A stretch of DNA of 64,000 bases from Candidatus Parachristensenella avicola (GCA_904420205.1 CAJFUN010000019.1:30687-94686), one strand, 5' to 3'; positions 32,818 to 42,769 are shown, counted from the first letter of the stretch. Translations and numbers: made by a program. The notes: generated by a model not told the origin, from the sequence alone.

Positions 32818-34782
32818 GCTTTTCTATCCGAAGCTGGCCCTAACCAATATCCGGAAGAACCGGCAGACCTACTTTCCCTATATCCTGGCCTGTATTGGTT
32901 CGATCATGATGTTTTATATCATGCATTCCATCTCGACAAGCCCGGGCCTTTTGCAGATGAGCGGCGGGGAGACCATTTTACTCATCCTAAACCTGGGGAA
33001 TATCGTTATCGGGTTTTTCTCGGCCATCTTCTTGTTTTATACCAATAGCTTTCTCATTAAGCGGCGCAAGAAGGAAATCGGCCTGTACAACATTCTGGGC
33101 ATGGAAAAAAAGCATATCGCCCGTATGCTGTTCTATGAAACCCTGTTCACGGCGCTGATTGCGCTGGCCTTAGGGCTGGCGGGCGGCATGCTGCTCTCTA
33201 AGCTGATGTTTTGGCTGCTGCTTCGGCTGCTGAATTTTTCCGTGCCGATCGCCTTTGGCGTTTCCCTGCAATCCGTCGGCACGACGGCCGCGCTCTTTGC
33301 CCTGATTTTTCTGGCTACGCTGTTCTTTACGCTGCGGCAGATCCACGTATCCAATCCTGTCGAGCTGCTCCGGGGCGGCCAAGTTGGCGAGAAGGAGCCT
33401 AAAACAAAAGGTTTGCTGGCGGTTTTCGGCGCGCTGTGCCTGGGCGCCGGATATTATCTGGCCCTGTGGGTCGAGTCGCCGGTGGACGCGATTTTCATCT
33501 TTTTTGTGGCTGTGCTGCTGGTGATGGCGGGAACCTACGCCCTGTTCACCGCAGGAAGCATCGCGATATTGAAGCTGCTGCGGCGCAACAAACGGTTCTA
33601 CTATCAAACGAAGCATTTTACCGCTGTTTCCGGCATGATCTACCGGATGAAACAGAATGCCGTAGGCCTGGCCAATATCTGCATCCTCAGCACGGCGGTG
33701 CCACGGCGGTGCTGGTGGTGATTTCCACCACGGTGTGCCTTTATGTCGGCCGGGAAGAAGTGGTGAACCGCATGTATCCCCGGGATGTGGCCGTGTATGG
33801 CAAGGAGAGCGACGAAGTTCAATTTCAGCAGATCCTTCAGACGACGCGGGAGCAGGCGCAGCACAATGGCTTAGCGCTGGAAAATGAGCTGGCTTACCGT
33901 TATGAACCCTATGCGGCGATCCGCGATGGCTCGGCCTTTGCCCTAGAAGCAGGAAACTACGACTATGCCAACGTCTGCCAGCTGATCCTCATGACGCAGG
34001 AGGAATACAATCGGATCCAAGGGGATTCTGTCACGCTGGGGCAGGACGAGGCGCTGATCTACGGATTGGACGGTCCCTATGGGGAGGAAACCATCACCCT
34101 GGGCGGACAGCGCTTTACCATCCGCCGGGAGCTGGAGTCGATGAACACTGCAGAGCAAAGCGGTCAGTTGATTAAGGCCTATTATGTAGTGCTAGCCGAC
34201 GAAAGCATCCTGGAGCAAATTGCTCGAGATGCCGGCTTGGAGCCGGAAGCGGGGCTGAAGTTCTATATCGGCTTTGATCTGGAAGGGACGCTGGAGGCGC
34301 AGGATGCCTTTACCGAGGCGATTTCAGAGCAAGTGGCACAAAAAAGCGCCGGCTATGTGGACAGCCGGCGGGAAAGCCAGGAGTCCTTCTATTCCCTGTA
34401 CGGCGGCTTCTTCTTCCTGGGCATCTTTCTGGGAATCCTGTTTTTAATGGCTACCGCCCTTATCATCTATTATAAACAAGTCTCGGAAGGGTATGACGAT
34501 AAGGCGCGCTTTGAGATCATGCAGAAAGTGGGGATGAGCCGCCAAGAGATCAAGGCGACGATCCGCAGCCAGATCGTCATGGTGTTCTTTCTGCCGCTGG
34601 CGGCGGCCGTGGTGCATATCGCCTTTGCATTTTCGGTGATTACCAAGCTGCTGAGTATCTTTGGGCTTACCAACTTCCGCCTATTCCTGGGATGCACGGC
34701 GGCGACCATCGCGCTGTTCGCGGTGATCTATTTCATCGTCTATAGCTGGACGCAGCGGGTATATTACCGGATTGTGGAATAA
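32810..34782 (+). pseudogene. BceB-like ABC permease broken by an 11-bp duplication
   Basis: From the GTG at 32810 the frame reads SKLFYPKLALTNIRKNRQTY and about 295 further residues with four membrane segments, then fails at 33719. The protein resumes in another frame at about 33713 (VVISTTVCLYVGREEVVNRM) and runs through the large outer domain and the last membrane segments to 34782. The break is an exact tandem copy of 11 bases (33691-33701 and 33702-33712). Removing one copy restores one frame of 653 codons, normal for BceB. It may be a true mutation, a reversible switch, or an assembly error. Confidence 0.9.
33691..33712 (+). repeat. 11-bp tandem duplication in the bceB-like gene
   Basis: The unit CACGGCGGTGC occurs twice head to tail with no mismatch. 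Eleven is not a multiple of three, so the second copy shifts the frame. Confidence 0.95.
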
Positions 34783-34808
34783 AAAAAGGGCCGAACGGCC
34801 CTTTTTTT
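34781..34808. terminator. Bidirectional terminator after the bceB-like gene
   Basis: A7-GGGCC, a four-base loop and GGCCC-T7: a short GC stem with long A/T flanks (34781-34792 with 34797-34808). It also serves the minus-strand PH-domain gene. Confidence 0.9.
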
Positions 34809-34825
34809 GTGTGTGCATGCCCGGC

Positions 34826-35227
34826 TCAGGCTTCGTCATCCAAGCCGCCGCCGTCATCCTCGTGTTCGCATTCATCGTCGAGGAATTCATTGATTTTATA
34901 ATTGCGCTGCAGCTTTTGCTCCTCCACCTCCCGGAAGATAAGCTCCTTTACCTCCATAGGGCGGCGGATATTGACCAACGCCATATGCGGATGGGTCTTA
35001 TCGGAGGAGTGCACCAGCACGGTACCGACGCCGAAGATACGCTGCCCCAGCGAAATGGTGACGGAGATATCCCGGATACGGTAAAGCACGGTTTCATCAT
35101 AGGCTGTACTGAAAAGCCCCTGCTGCTGGAAAAGCCGGTCTTTGGACAGCATGTACTTGGTAAAGGTGATCGGCATCCCTAGGATGCGCTTGCGGTCGCT
35201 CCAAAGGTAGGCGGCATCTTTGCTCAT
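34826..35227 (-). CDS. PH-domain (YdbS/bPH-like) protein
   Basis: 133 aa. The core (MPITFTKYMLSKDRLFQQQG, then TVLYRIRDISVTISLGQRIF and GVGTVLVHSSDKTHPHMALV) matches a bacterial PH domain; the tail (DDECEHEDDGGGLDDEA) is strongly acidic. No membrane segment is seen. The function of stand-alone bacterial PH proteins is not known. It is 18 bases downstream of cysK on the same strand and could be co-transcribed. Confidence 0.85.
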   Translation of the reverse strand: MSKDAAYLWSDRKRILGMPITFTKYMLSKDRLFQQQGLFSTAYDETVLYRIRDISVTISLGQRIFGVGTVLVHSSDKTHPHMALVNIRRPMEVKELIFREVEEQKLQRNYKINEFLDDECEHEDDGGGLDDEA

Positions 35228-35245
35228 AGGCTGCTCCTTTCCCGG

Positions 35246-36178
35246 CTAAGCCTCGTCAAATAGGGGGGTGGAGAAGTAGCGCTCGGCGGTATCAGGCAAC
35301 AGGGTGACCACGCGCTTGCCCGGTCCCAGCTGGCGCGCCAGCTTCAGAGCGGCGGCCACGTTGGAACCGCTGGAAATGCCGCAGAGCAGGCCTTCCTCCC
35401 GGGCTAGACGGCGGGCGACGGTGAGCGCTTCTTCGTCGGTGACAACGCAGACCTGGCTGTAAAGGCTGGTGTTAAGGTTGTCGGGAATCAATCCGTCGCC
35501 AATGCCCATCTGCAGATGGGTGCCAATGCTGCCGCCGGAAAGAATCGCCGCATGCTCGGGCTCTACAGCCCAAATGGCCATATGCGGGTAGACCTTGCGC
35601 AGCGCCTCGCCGATACCGGTTAGGGTGCCGCCGGTCCCTACGCCGGAGCAGAACCCGTCGATGGGGCCGGGCGTATCCTCCAGGATCTCCTGGGCTGTGG
35701 CGATGCGATGCACCTCGGGGTTGGCCGGGTTGGTAAACTGCTGAGGGACGAAGACATGGGGATCCTCCTTCGCCATGCGCAGCGCGGTCTGCAGGCACTC
35801 GTCGATACAGCGGCCGATATCGCCTTCGTCGTGGATCAATACGACCTCCGCTCCATAGTGGGCAACCAGCTTGCGGCGTTCCTCGCTGACCGAATCAGGC
35901 ATGATGATGCGCACCGGGATGCCCAGCACCGCGCCGACCAGCGCCAGGCCGACGCCTTGATTGCCGCTGGTGGGCTCGACAATCACTGTATCCGGACCGA
36001 TGAGTCCGCGGGCCATGGCGTCCTGAACCATGTTGAGCGCTGTGCGGGTCTTGATGGAGCCGCCGACGTTAACGGCTTCAAACTTCACCAGCACCTCGGC
36101 CGAGCCGGGGGCGGGCAGACGATTGAGGCGGACCAAGGGCGTGCGCCCCACCGCCTCCAGAATGTTGTTGCAATACAT
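35246..36178 (-). CDS. cysK: Cysteine synthase (O-acetylserine sulfhydrylase)
   Basis: 310 aa PLP enzyme that makes cysteine from O-acetylserine and sulfide. The PLP lysine is K43 (NVGGSIKTRTALNMV; the common form is NPGGSVKDR, so Val replaces Pro). The substrate loop EPTSGNQGVGLA has Gln where Thr is usual. The PLP phosphate loop GVGTGGTLTG is intact. These changes are found in Clostridial relatives and do not look disabling. No T-box or S-box leader was visible upstream. Confidence 0.95.
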   Translation of the reverse strand: MYCNNILEAVGRTPLVRLNRLPAPGSAEVLVKFEAVNVGGSIKTRTALNMVQDAMARGLIGPDTVIVEPTSGNQGVGLALVGAVLGIPVRIIMPDSVSEERRKLVAHYGAEVVLIHDEGDIGRCIDECLQTALRMAKEDPHVFVPQQFTNPANPEVHRIATAQEILEDTPGPIDGFCSGVGTGGTLTGIGEALRKVYPHMAIWAVEPEHAAILSGGSIGTHLQMGIGDGLIPDNLNTSLYSQVCVVTDEEALTVARRLAREEGLLCGISSGSNVAAALKLARQLGPGKRVVTLLPDTAERYFSTPLFDEA

Positions 36179-36590
36179 GACATACTCCTATAAAAAAGTT
36201 GCTATACCGTTTATTATAGTCACCCGGGCCGCAACCCGCAAGAGGCGATTGACCGTTGAGTAAGGGCTCCCTCTATCCATTATGGATGCTATGCCGGAGC
36301 GCCTCGGCTAAGCGCATCCTGGCAGGAAGATTTGCACGCAAGGCACATATGCCGCATTTTGACGGGAAAGAATGAATAACTTTACGAGAAATTATCGAAA
36401 AATGCGAAAGACATTACAATCCTCTATACCGCAATCTTCTGCTTTTCATTACTATGGTATACAAGTATGGGAACCGACTGTTATCGGAAGTGCTATTCAG
36501 AGGCAGTGGTAAACCAAATCACCCGAGCCGCTTTCCTTCCACAAAGATATTCCCTTTGGGGCGGAATTTCTGTAAAGAAAGGAAATTGTC
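36179..36590. other. Gene-free stretch of about 400 bases
   Basis: Nothing I can call a gene lies between cysK and the phosphotransferase remnant. It becomes AT-rich from about 36360. A weak promoter-like pair (TTATCG, 17 bases, TACAAT around 36388-36416) points toward the downstream gene, and AAAGAAAGG near 36576-36583 is its ribosome binding site. No hairpin of note. Confidence 0.5.
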
Positions 36591-37564
36591 ATGAGTTCAT
36601 CCTTATATCTTGCGTTATCCAAAAAGGAAATTATAGAAATTGTATTAGAAGTTCTGCACACAGAGGTGTGCTCAGCTCAATGTCTGACAGGCGGTCTTTT
36701 TAACACGACTTATCTTGTGGAAACTGTAAAATACGGATCAGTCGTTCTCGCGCCGGCCCTGTAAACCGGCATTTGCTCATACCCTTTGAGCATCGTCTCA
36801 TGGAGGCCGAAGAATATGTTTACGACCTTTGCGAAAAGCACGGTGTTCCCGCGTCCAAAATTTTAGCAGTGGATACTTCTAAAAGACTTATAGACCGTGA
36901 TTTTATGTTCGTTCGCTATATTCCGAGTAAGCTGATGAGCGAGATCGTGCTGGGACCGCAAGACAAAGCTCGTATTTGTCGGGACATCGGCGTTGCAACG
37001 GCGAAGCTGCACGGGATCGAAGCCTCCCGCTTTGGAAGAATCGCAGAAGTTAAGGACGGCGGCGGGTTCGCTCTTTGGAGTGAGGCTTTGCTCCACGAAT
37101 TACACGAATGGGAACGAGTCGGTGTTCCCTCGGCGCTTTTTGCAAAAACAGAGCATGTTCAGATAAGACAGCTTTTTCAAAAGGCTGTTCCGTATCTCGA
37201 CGAAACGAAGGAGCCGCACCTTGTACATGCCGACCTTTGGCCCGGAAATATCTTAATTTGCAACGATACCGCCAAACCCCAATTTGCTGCAATCATCGAT
37301 GCGGATAGAGCCATATGGGGAGATCCGAATTTTGAGTTTTCCTCGATCCGATGGACCTACACGGAAGATGGCTTTTGGAAAGGCTATGGCCGTGGGTTGT
37401 CGCAAAGCCGAGAGGCCCGCATCCGCAGAGGCGTCTATACCCTATTAAACAGGCTTTGGAATACCTATGTATATTCGTGTGAATATAATCAGCCTGAAAA
37501 AGCGATAAGTGAGCAAAACGAAGCAAGGAATCAGATGGCGGAGCTATGTGAACTGCTGAACTGA
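36591..37564 (+). pseudogene. Aminoglycoside phosphotransferase-family gene with a frameshift
   Basis: From the ATG at 36591 (RBS GAAAGG upstream) the frame reads 57 codons (SKKEIIEIVLEVLHTEVCSA, then GGLFNTTYLVETVKYGSVVL) and stops at 36762-36764. The rest continues in another frame as VNRHLLIPFEHRLMEAEEYV to 37564. One missing base near 36748-36752 (CTCGCGCC for CTCCGCGCC) explains it; with that base the gene codes 324 aa. The kinase motifs HADLWPGNIL and IIDADRAIWGDPNFEF are intact in the second part. Base use is more AT-rich than in neighbours, so recent acquisition is possible. The substrate is unknown. Confidence 0.85.
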
Positions 37565-37680
37565 AGCCTAAAACTCAAGAATACCATTAACAGGTGAAGC
37601 CGAACCGCTACACAATAGGATCAAGTTTGGTGCCGACGTAACATCTCAATATGACATATGTAAGGAAAAGGAGGTTCGCC

Positions 37681-39384
37681 ATGAAAACGCGGATGATGAT
37701 TTGCGCGTTATGCGTGCTTGCCCTCTGCCTTGTGGGATGCTCCGGCGGTAAAGAGGCAGTGGACGGACAGGGTGAGGAACCGCAGCCTGCAGGCAGCGTT
37801 CAGCCGGTACGCCTCACGCTGGACAGCACCATTCAGCTCCGGGGAACCGCTGAAAAGCCGGCGCCTGAATGGGGCGAGGATCCGGTGTCAAGGCAGCTGG
37901 GCGATATGGCTGGGGTCAGCGTGATCCTAAACCGTAATCAGGACGATATTATGGGCGATAGCCTGGCGGACGTGCTGATCGCCTCCGGCGAATTTTCGGA
38001 CCTTATCTATGTCAGCACCCAAGAGGATATCGCCAAGTTGGCCAATGCCGACTATGCCAGCGCCCTGGATGAGCTGGCGGCGGAATACTGTCCAACCTTC
38101 TGGGACGCCTTCGATCCCATGATCCCGCTTAACAACCAAGCGGAGGACGGCCATATATACGCCCTGCGCAAGGGCTACCGGGACGACCGCTTTTACGATG
38201 ACCCTGACCTGCCGCTGGCGCCGCCCAGGATGATGGCCCTGCGGACGGACTGGCTTGAGGAAATGGGAGCGGAGCTGCCTCAATCGGTGGAGGAGCTGGA
38301 GGGGCTGCTTTATCGCGCGCGCGATAGAGCGGGAGAGCTGGGGACCAGCGTGCCCCTCCGGTTAACGGGGCCGCTGGACGCGCCCCTGACCGACTGGATG
38401 GGACTGGCCCAGGAGCCTGTGTGGGACCCGGCGGCGCAGAAGGTATGCACGCCGTACCGGGAGCGCAGATGGCTGGACTATTTCCTCCTGCTGAACCAGT
38501 GGTATCGCGACGGCGTGCTGGGTCTGCCATGGACTGCCTATATCGCCCGCACCCGGGACAGCGCCTTTGCCACCGCCTATGACAACCAGAAGATCTATGC
38601 GGCGGAGGCGTTGTTCGTCCTCAGGGAAGGGGCGCAGGAGCATGATACGCCCTTCCCCTATGCGCTCCTGGAGGAGCCGCTGGCCTATCAAGGTCAGATC
38701 GCGCCCTATGCCGCCGATCACGACGCTTATTCTACCCAGGTTTCCGTGCATACCGGGGCCATCATGATCAGCAAATCCAGCCTTAAGCAGGAGGCAGCGA
38801 TTCGGTTTTTGCATTTCCTGGCAGGCGAGGAGGCCATGGAGATGGTTCGCTGGGGCGTCGAGGGCATGCACTATGAGCGGACGGAAGCCGGGGATATCCG
38901 GTATCTGCCGGAATATCAATATGAGGATGCTTGGGTTTTCTATACGAACCCGCCTAAAATGCGAAAGGCCGGGATCGATTACTGGCTCTGGGTCGAAGAC
39001 GCTACGGTTAACGGCCGGCTGGATGCCTCGCCGGAGGCCTATTATACCAACAGCGACCGCATTGCCCTGCGGGCCATGGAGATACGGGCCGGTCAAAGGT
39101 ACAAGACCTATGCCGCGCAAGACCGCAACCCTGTGCTGACCTTCGCGGAGCTGCCCAGCGGCCACGGGCTTTATGAGGCCAGTCAGCGCATTGCCGGAGT
39201 CTGGCTGGATGCCGCCCAGGAGATGGTGACGGCGCCCTCCGGCGAGGCGGTGATACAAGAGTGGGAAACCTTCCAGCAGCAATTGATTCAGGAGGGGATC
39301 GATCCGGTAGAAGAGGCCATGACGCAGCGCTACCAGGAGGCGCTGGCCCGCTACCAGGCCGCCGGCTTTTTCCTAGAGGAATAA
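37681..39384 (+). CDS. Extracellular solute-binding lipoprotein
   Basis: 567 aa from the ATG at 37681, after AAGGAGG. A lipoprotein signal peptide ends in the lipobox LVGC with C20. The mature part (DQLPLAPPRMMALRTDWLEE-like loop, GAIMISKSSLKQEAAIRFLH) fits the LplA-type family of large ABC sugar-binding proteins. It would be anchored to the outer face of the membrane. No permease or ATPase lies beside it, so it is an orphan binding protein or works with a transporter encoded elsewhere. Confidence 0.82.
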   Translation: MKTRMMICALCVLALCLVGCSGGKEAVDGQGEEPQPAGSVQPVRLTLDSTIQLRGTAEKPAPEWGEDPVSRQLGDMAGVSVILNRNQDDIMGDSLADVLIASGEFSDLIYVSTQEDIAKLANADYASALDELAAEYCPTFWDAFDPMIPLNNQAEDGHIYALRKGYRDDRFYDDPDLPLAPPRMMALRTDWLEEMGAELPQSVEELEGLLYRARDRAGELGTSVPLRLTGPLDAPLTDWMGLAQEPVWDPAAQKVCTPYRERRWLDYFLLLNQWYRDGVLGLPWTAYIARTRDSAFATAYDNQKIYAAEALFVLREGAQEHDTPFPYALLEEPLAYQGQIAPYAADHDAYSTQVSVHTGAIMISKSSLKQEAAIRFLHFLAGEEAMEMVRWGVEGMHYERTEAGDIRYLPEYQYEDAWVFYTNPPKMRKAGIDYWLWVEDATVNGRLDASPEAYYTNSDRIALRAMEIRAGQRYKTYAAQDRNPVLTFAELPSGHGLYEASQRIAGVWLDAAQEMVTAPSGEAVIQEWETFQQQLIQEGIDPVEEAMTQRYQEALARYQAAGFFLEE

Positions 39385-39419
39385 GGGGTGCCTGGCCGAC
39401 CTGGAGAGGATGGGAACAT

Positions 39420-39464
39420 ATGCCGGAGCCCGTGTCGACGGATCGGGCTCCGGCATGCTATAAT
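39420..39464 (+). promoter_or_regulatory. Hairpin followed by an extended -10 promoter
   Basis: A perfect 13-bp inverted repeat (39420-39432 with 39444-39456) is followed at once by TGC-TATAAT (39456-39464), an extended -10 element. No -35 match is seen because the hairpin occupies its place. Transcription would start near 39471, about 26 bases before the Tet(M)-like gene. Confidence 0.6.
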
Positions 39465-39496
39465 AGGCCCAAATGATCCGAGAGAAGGGAACCAAA

Positions 39497-41509
39497 ATGG
39501 GCGAGATATCGGATTGCGGTCCGGGCCGGACAGCGTGCATAGGGCTGCTGGCCCACGTGGACGCAGGCAAAACCACGCTGTCGGAGCAGCTGCTCTATCA
39601 TGCCCGGGCGCTGCGGACGCCTGGACGTGTGGATACGGCTACGGCTTTTTTGGACGCTGACCCCATTGAACGCCAGAGGGGGATTACCATCTTTTCCGGA
39701 CAGGCGCGCTTTCTTTATCGCGGCCGCCAGTACGTACTGGTGGACACGCCGGGGCATACGGATTTTGCCTCGGAGATGGAGCGTGCCCTGGCGGTGTTGG
39801 ACGCGGCGGTGGTGGTGGTCAGCGCTGTTGAAGGGGTGCAGGGCCATACGGAGGTCATCCTGCGCCTTTTGGCCCGCCGGAATATCCCTACCCTTTTTTT
39901 CATCAATAAGCTGGATCGGGCAGGGGCCGACGTAGGGCGGGTGCTGGATCAGCTGAGACAGAAATGCGCCGGGGAGGTTGTTGACTTTTCGGGGCGGCTG
40001 AAGGCGAACGAAATGACGCCCGCGCTGGCGGAAGAATTGGCTGCGCTGGACGAGTCCCTTTTGGAGCAGTATGTGGAAGAAGGCTACGACGCGGCGCTTT
40101 GGCAGCGCCGTGCAGCGGAGATGGTCGGGCAAAGGAAGCTGCATCCGGCCTTTTGCGGTGCAGCTTTGGAGGGGCGCGGCGTGGCGGGGCTGCTGGAAGG
40201 ACTGCATGCCCTCGTAACCACCGACGATGAATACCGGACAGACCGGCCGCTTTCCGCCCGCGTATATCAGGTGCGCCACGACGCCAAGGGCGGCCGGGTG
40301 CTCTTTCTCAAGCTGCTGTCCGGGCGGCTTCGGGTGAAAGAGGAGCTGGCTGGCGATAAGATTGACGAGATACGGCTGTATCACGGTGATAAATATCAAT
40401 CGGTGGAAGAGGCGGAGGCCGGAGCGCTTTGTGCGGTGACGGGTGTGTCAGGCCTGAGGCCGGGGCAGACCATCGGCCCGGCGCAGGACGGGGTGGAAGA
40501 CGGCGCAAGCGCCGTGCGGCCGGTGTTACAGGCGCGGGCACTGTGGGCGGACGCGCCCGACCCTCAGGTACTGGCGGCTTTCCGGCAGCTGAAGGATGAA
40601 GATCCTACGCTCCGGGTGGCTTGGGACGCCGACCTCCGGCAACTGACCTGCCATGTGATGGGGCCCATCCAGCTGGAAGTGCTGCGGCAACGAATGCAGG
40701 ACCGCTACCGGCTGGCGGTGGATTTCGGCCCCTGCCGGATTGCCTATCAAGAGACGTTGGCCGCTCCAACGGTGGGGATCGGCCATTATGAGCCGCTGCG
40801 CCATTATGCGGAAGTGCACCTGCTGCTGGAACCCGGCCCAAGGGGATCGGGAATCACTTTTGCCAGCGCCTGCCCCTTGGATAGCTTGACGGAGAGCTAT
40901 CAAAACCTGATCCATACCCATGTGATGGAAAAGGAGCATCGAGGTGCATTAACCGGCGCGCCGCTGACCGATGTAAGAATTACCCTGTTGGCCGGACGCG
41001 CCCACTTGAAGCATACGGAGGGCGGGGATTTCCGGCAGGCGGTATACCGGGCGATCCGTCAGGGTTTGGCCGGTGGGGAGAGCCTGCTGCTGGAACCCTA
41101 TTATGATTTCATCCTGACCGCTCCCTCTGCCTGCCTGGGACGGATTTTGGCGGATATTCAGCGCATGCAGGGCAGTTTTGCGCCGCCGGAGTCCTTGGGC
41201 GGTGATACGGTGATCCGAGGCCGGGGACCGGTGAAATACTTCAGCCATTACGGCGCCCAGCTACCGGCCGTCACCCAGGGCAGGGGCTCCATCAGCTTGG
41301 TATTCGGCGGCTATGAGGTATGCCGCGACGCGGAGACGGTGATCGCCGAGGCGGACTATCGGATGGAGGGGGATAGGGAAAATCCGCCTGATTCGGTATT
41401 CTGCGCCAAGGGGGCCGGCTTTACCGTACCTTGGCAAGAAGTGCCGCAGTACGCCCATATTGATCGAAGCCAATACGTTGCCGTGCTCCGCAGGGTGGGA
41501 TTGGAATAG
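39497..41509 (+). CDS. Tet(M)-like / EF-G-like translation GTPase
   Basis: 670 aa from the ATG at 39497, chosen for the GAGAAGGGA upstream; an ATG at 39473 lies at the predicted RNA start and has no site. G motifs are complete: AHVDAGKTT (19-27), DTPGH, NKLD. Domain order follows EF-G and the tetracycline ribosomal protection proteins (Tet M/O/W, about 640 aa). The first stretch of domain II and the ILADIQRMQGSF/GRGPVKYFSHY region in domains IV-V are in place. It is somewhat longer and diverges from the known resistance proteins, so tetracycline protection is possible but not shown. The 3' end has a very stable hairpin. Confidence 0.85.
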   Translation: MGEISDCGPGRTACIGLLAHVDAGKTTLSEQLLYHARALRTPGRVDTATAFLDADPIERQRGITIFSGQARFLYRGRQYVLVDTPGHTDFASEMERALAVLDAAVVVVSAVEGVQGHTEVILRLLARRNIPTLFFINKLDRAGADVGRVLDQLRQKCAGEVVDFSGRLKANEMTPALAEELAALDESLLEQYVEEGYDAALWQRRAAEMVGQRKLHPAFCGAALEGRGVAGLLEGLHALVTTDDEYRTDRPLSARVYQVRHDAKGGRVLFLKLLSGRLRVKEELAGDKIDEIRLYHGDKYQSVEEAEAGALCAVTGVSGLRPGQTIGPAQDGVEDGASAVRPVLQARALWADAPDPQVLAAFRQLKDEDPTLRVAWDADLRQLTCHVMGPIQLEVLRQRMQDRYRLAVDFGPCRIAYQETLAAPTVGIGHYEPLRHYAEVHLLLEPGPRGSGITFASACPLDSLTESYQNLIHTHVMEKEHRGALTGAPLTDVRITLLAGRAHLKHTEGGDFRQAVYRAIRQGLAGGESLLLEPYYDFILTAPSACLGRILADIQRMQGSFAPPESLGGDTVIRGRGPVKYFSHYGAQLPAVTQGRGSISLVFGGYEVCRDAETVIAEADYRMEGDRENPPDSVFCAKGAGFTVPWQEVPQYAHIDRSQYVAVLRRVGLE

Positions 41510-41553
41510 CCGCGAAAGGGTGGAAAGCAATTTTGCTTTCCACCCTTTCGCGG
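41510..41553. terminator. Very long bidirectional terminator hairpin
   Basis: A perfect 21-bp stem (41510-41530 with 41533-41553) around a two-base centre, directly after the stop of the GTPase gene, shared with the converging acetyltransferase gene. Confidence 0.85.
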
Positions 41554-41577
41554 TTTGCGCAGGGCGCAACGCCCCAA

Positions 41578-41973
41578 TCAGCGGGGAACATCTCCAATGC
41601 TTTTGGGGATGGCATAGGATTGCAGGCTTTTAAGGCATCCGTTCTTCTCATAGAAGGGTTCTATGCCCGGCTGCGCGCCAAAATACAGCATGGTCGGAGT
41701 ATGCCCCTTGGCAAGCTGCAGCAGGCGGCTGCCGATCCCCTTCTTCTGATAGGCAGGAAGCACGAGCAGCTCCGTTATCGTCCCGAAAAAGTAACCGTCG
41801 GTGAGAATGCGCAGGCACCCGACAAGCTGCTCTCCATCGTAGATGGTGATATTCATCGTTTTGGCCAATGCCGCCTGGGTCAGGGGTAGATCATAATCGC
41901 CGGGCCAGATTTGGTTGACAAAGCGAATAAACGCCGCAGCGTCCAGGTTTTTGTCGTCTACAATTTCGCGCAT
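41578..41973 (-). CDS. GNAT family acetyltransferase
   Basis: 131 aa from the ATG at 41973, seven bases after GGAGGAGA; an upstream reading to 42039 lacks a site. The acetyl-CoA loop is LPAYQKKGIGSRLLQLAKG, followed by the closing strand GIEPFYEKNGC, as in YjcF/ElaA-like GNAT enzymes. The acceptor is unknown. Confidence 0.87.
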   Translation of the reverse strand: MREIVDDKNLDAAAFIRFVNQIWPGDYDLPLTQAALAKTMNITIYDGEQLVGCLRILTDGYFFGTITELLVLPAYQKKGIGSRLLQLAKGHTPTMLYFGAQPGIEPFYEKNGCLKSLQSYAIPKSIGDVPR

Positions 41974-42108
41974 GTTCCCATCTCCTCCAATGTGTGTATC
42001 GGGGTAAACCTTTTTCCCCAGTATAAAAGAGCGGCGCAATCAAGTAAAGTGGACAGATGGATGAAAATGTGATAACGTGGTTTTATCCGTCAGAAGGAGG
42101 CAGGGCAC

Positions 42109-42681
42109 ATGGCGATTCGAATAACAAGGGTTTACCGGGAGCATTTTCCGGCTTTGCGCCTGATCGGACAACGCTATACCAACGACGACCGCGGAGAGGA
42201 CGGCTTTGCCCATCAATGGAATGAATGGCGGCGAGAGGACCGCTTTGATCGGCTAATGCAGGCAACCGGCGTTGCGCCCGTTGATCCGGACACGCTGGGG
42301 CTTATGACGGTGCGCGGCGATATGACGGGCTTTACCTATTGGATCGGCCTGTTTTTCCCTGCTGAGACGAAAGTGCCGGACGGATACGATTATCTGGATC
42401 TTCCGGAAAGCGACATTGGCGTGGGATGGATTTATGGAAATCCCGAAAACGGCGAAATTTACGGCGGCCCGCCCCATGAGGCGGTGCTGGGCGAAATCGA
42501 GAAAGCTGGGCTTGGCTGCCCCCGTAATGACATTACAGGCCCGGGCAGCGATACCTACTGCTTTTTTGAACGGTATAATTGTCCACGCTTTACGCAACCG
42601 GACGCAGCCGGCAACGTAACCCTCGACTATGGAAGTTACATGATCTGCGATGAAGATAGAAAAAGGCCTGTCCGTCCCTAA
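42109..42681 (+). CDS. Effector-binding (GyrI-like) domain protein
   Basis: 190 aa. The pattern (RITRVYREHFPALRLIGQRY, then GFTYWIGLFFPAETKVPDGY, then LPESDIGVGWIYG) resembles the stand-alone GyrI-like/AraC effector-binding domain, which binds small molecules, here without a DNA-binding part. The RBS AGAAGGAGG precedes the ATG. It ends at a clear hairpin, so it is a single-gene transcript. The ligand is unknown. Confidence 0.72.
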   Translation: MAIRITRVYREHFPALRLIGQRYTNDDRGEDGFAHQWNEWRREDRFDRLMQATGVAPVDPDTLGLMTVRGDMTGFTYWIGLFFPAETKVPDGYDYLDLPESDIGVGWIYGNPENGEIYGGPPHEAVLGEIEKAGLGCPRNDITGPGSDTYCFFERYNCPRFTQPDAAGNVTLDYGSYMICDEDRKRPVRP

Positions 42682-42728
42682 GGAAACGATGCAAAACTTA
42701 TGACTTGCACCCCAACACGGGAAAACAT

Positions 42729-42769
42729 AAATGCTATGCAAAAGGTTTGCCGATTGCATAGCATTTTTT
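42729..42769 (+). terminator. Terminator of the GyrI-like gene
   Basis: A perfect 12-bp stem (42729-42740 with 42755-42766) with a 14-base loop, followed by a T-run. Confidence 0.8.

Noticed and set aside
39497..41509. Calling the GTPase a proven tetracycline resistance gene
   Set aside because: Family membership is clear but the protein is longer and divergent, and resistance cannot be read from sequence alone.
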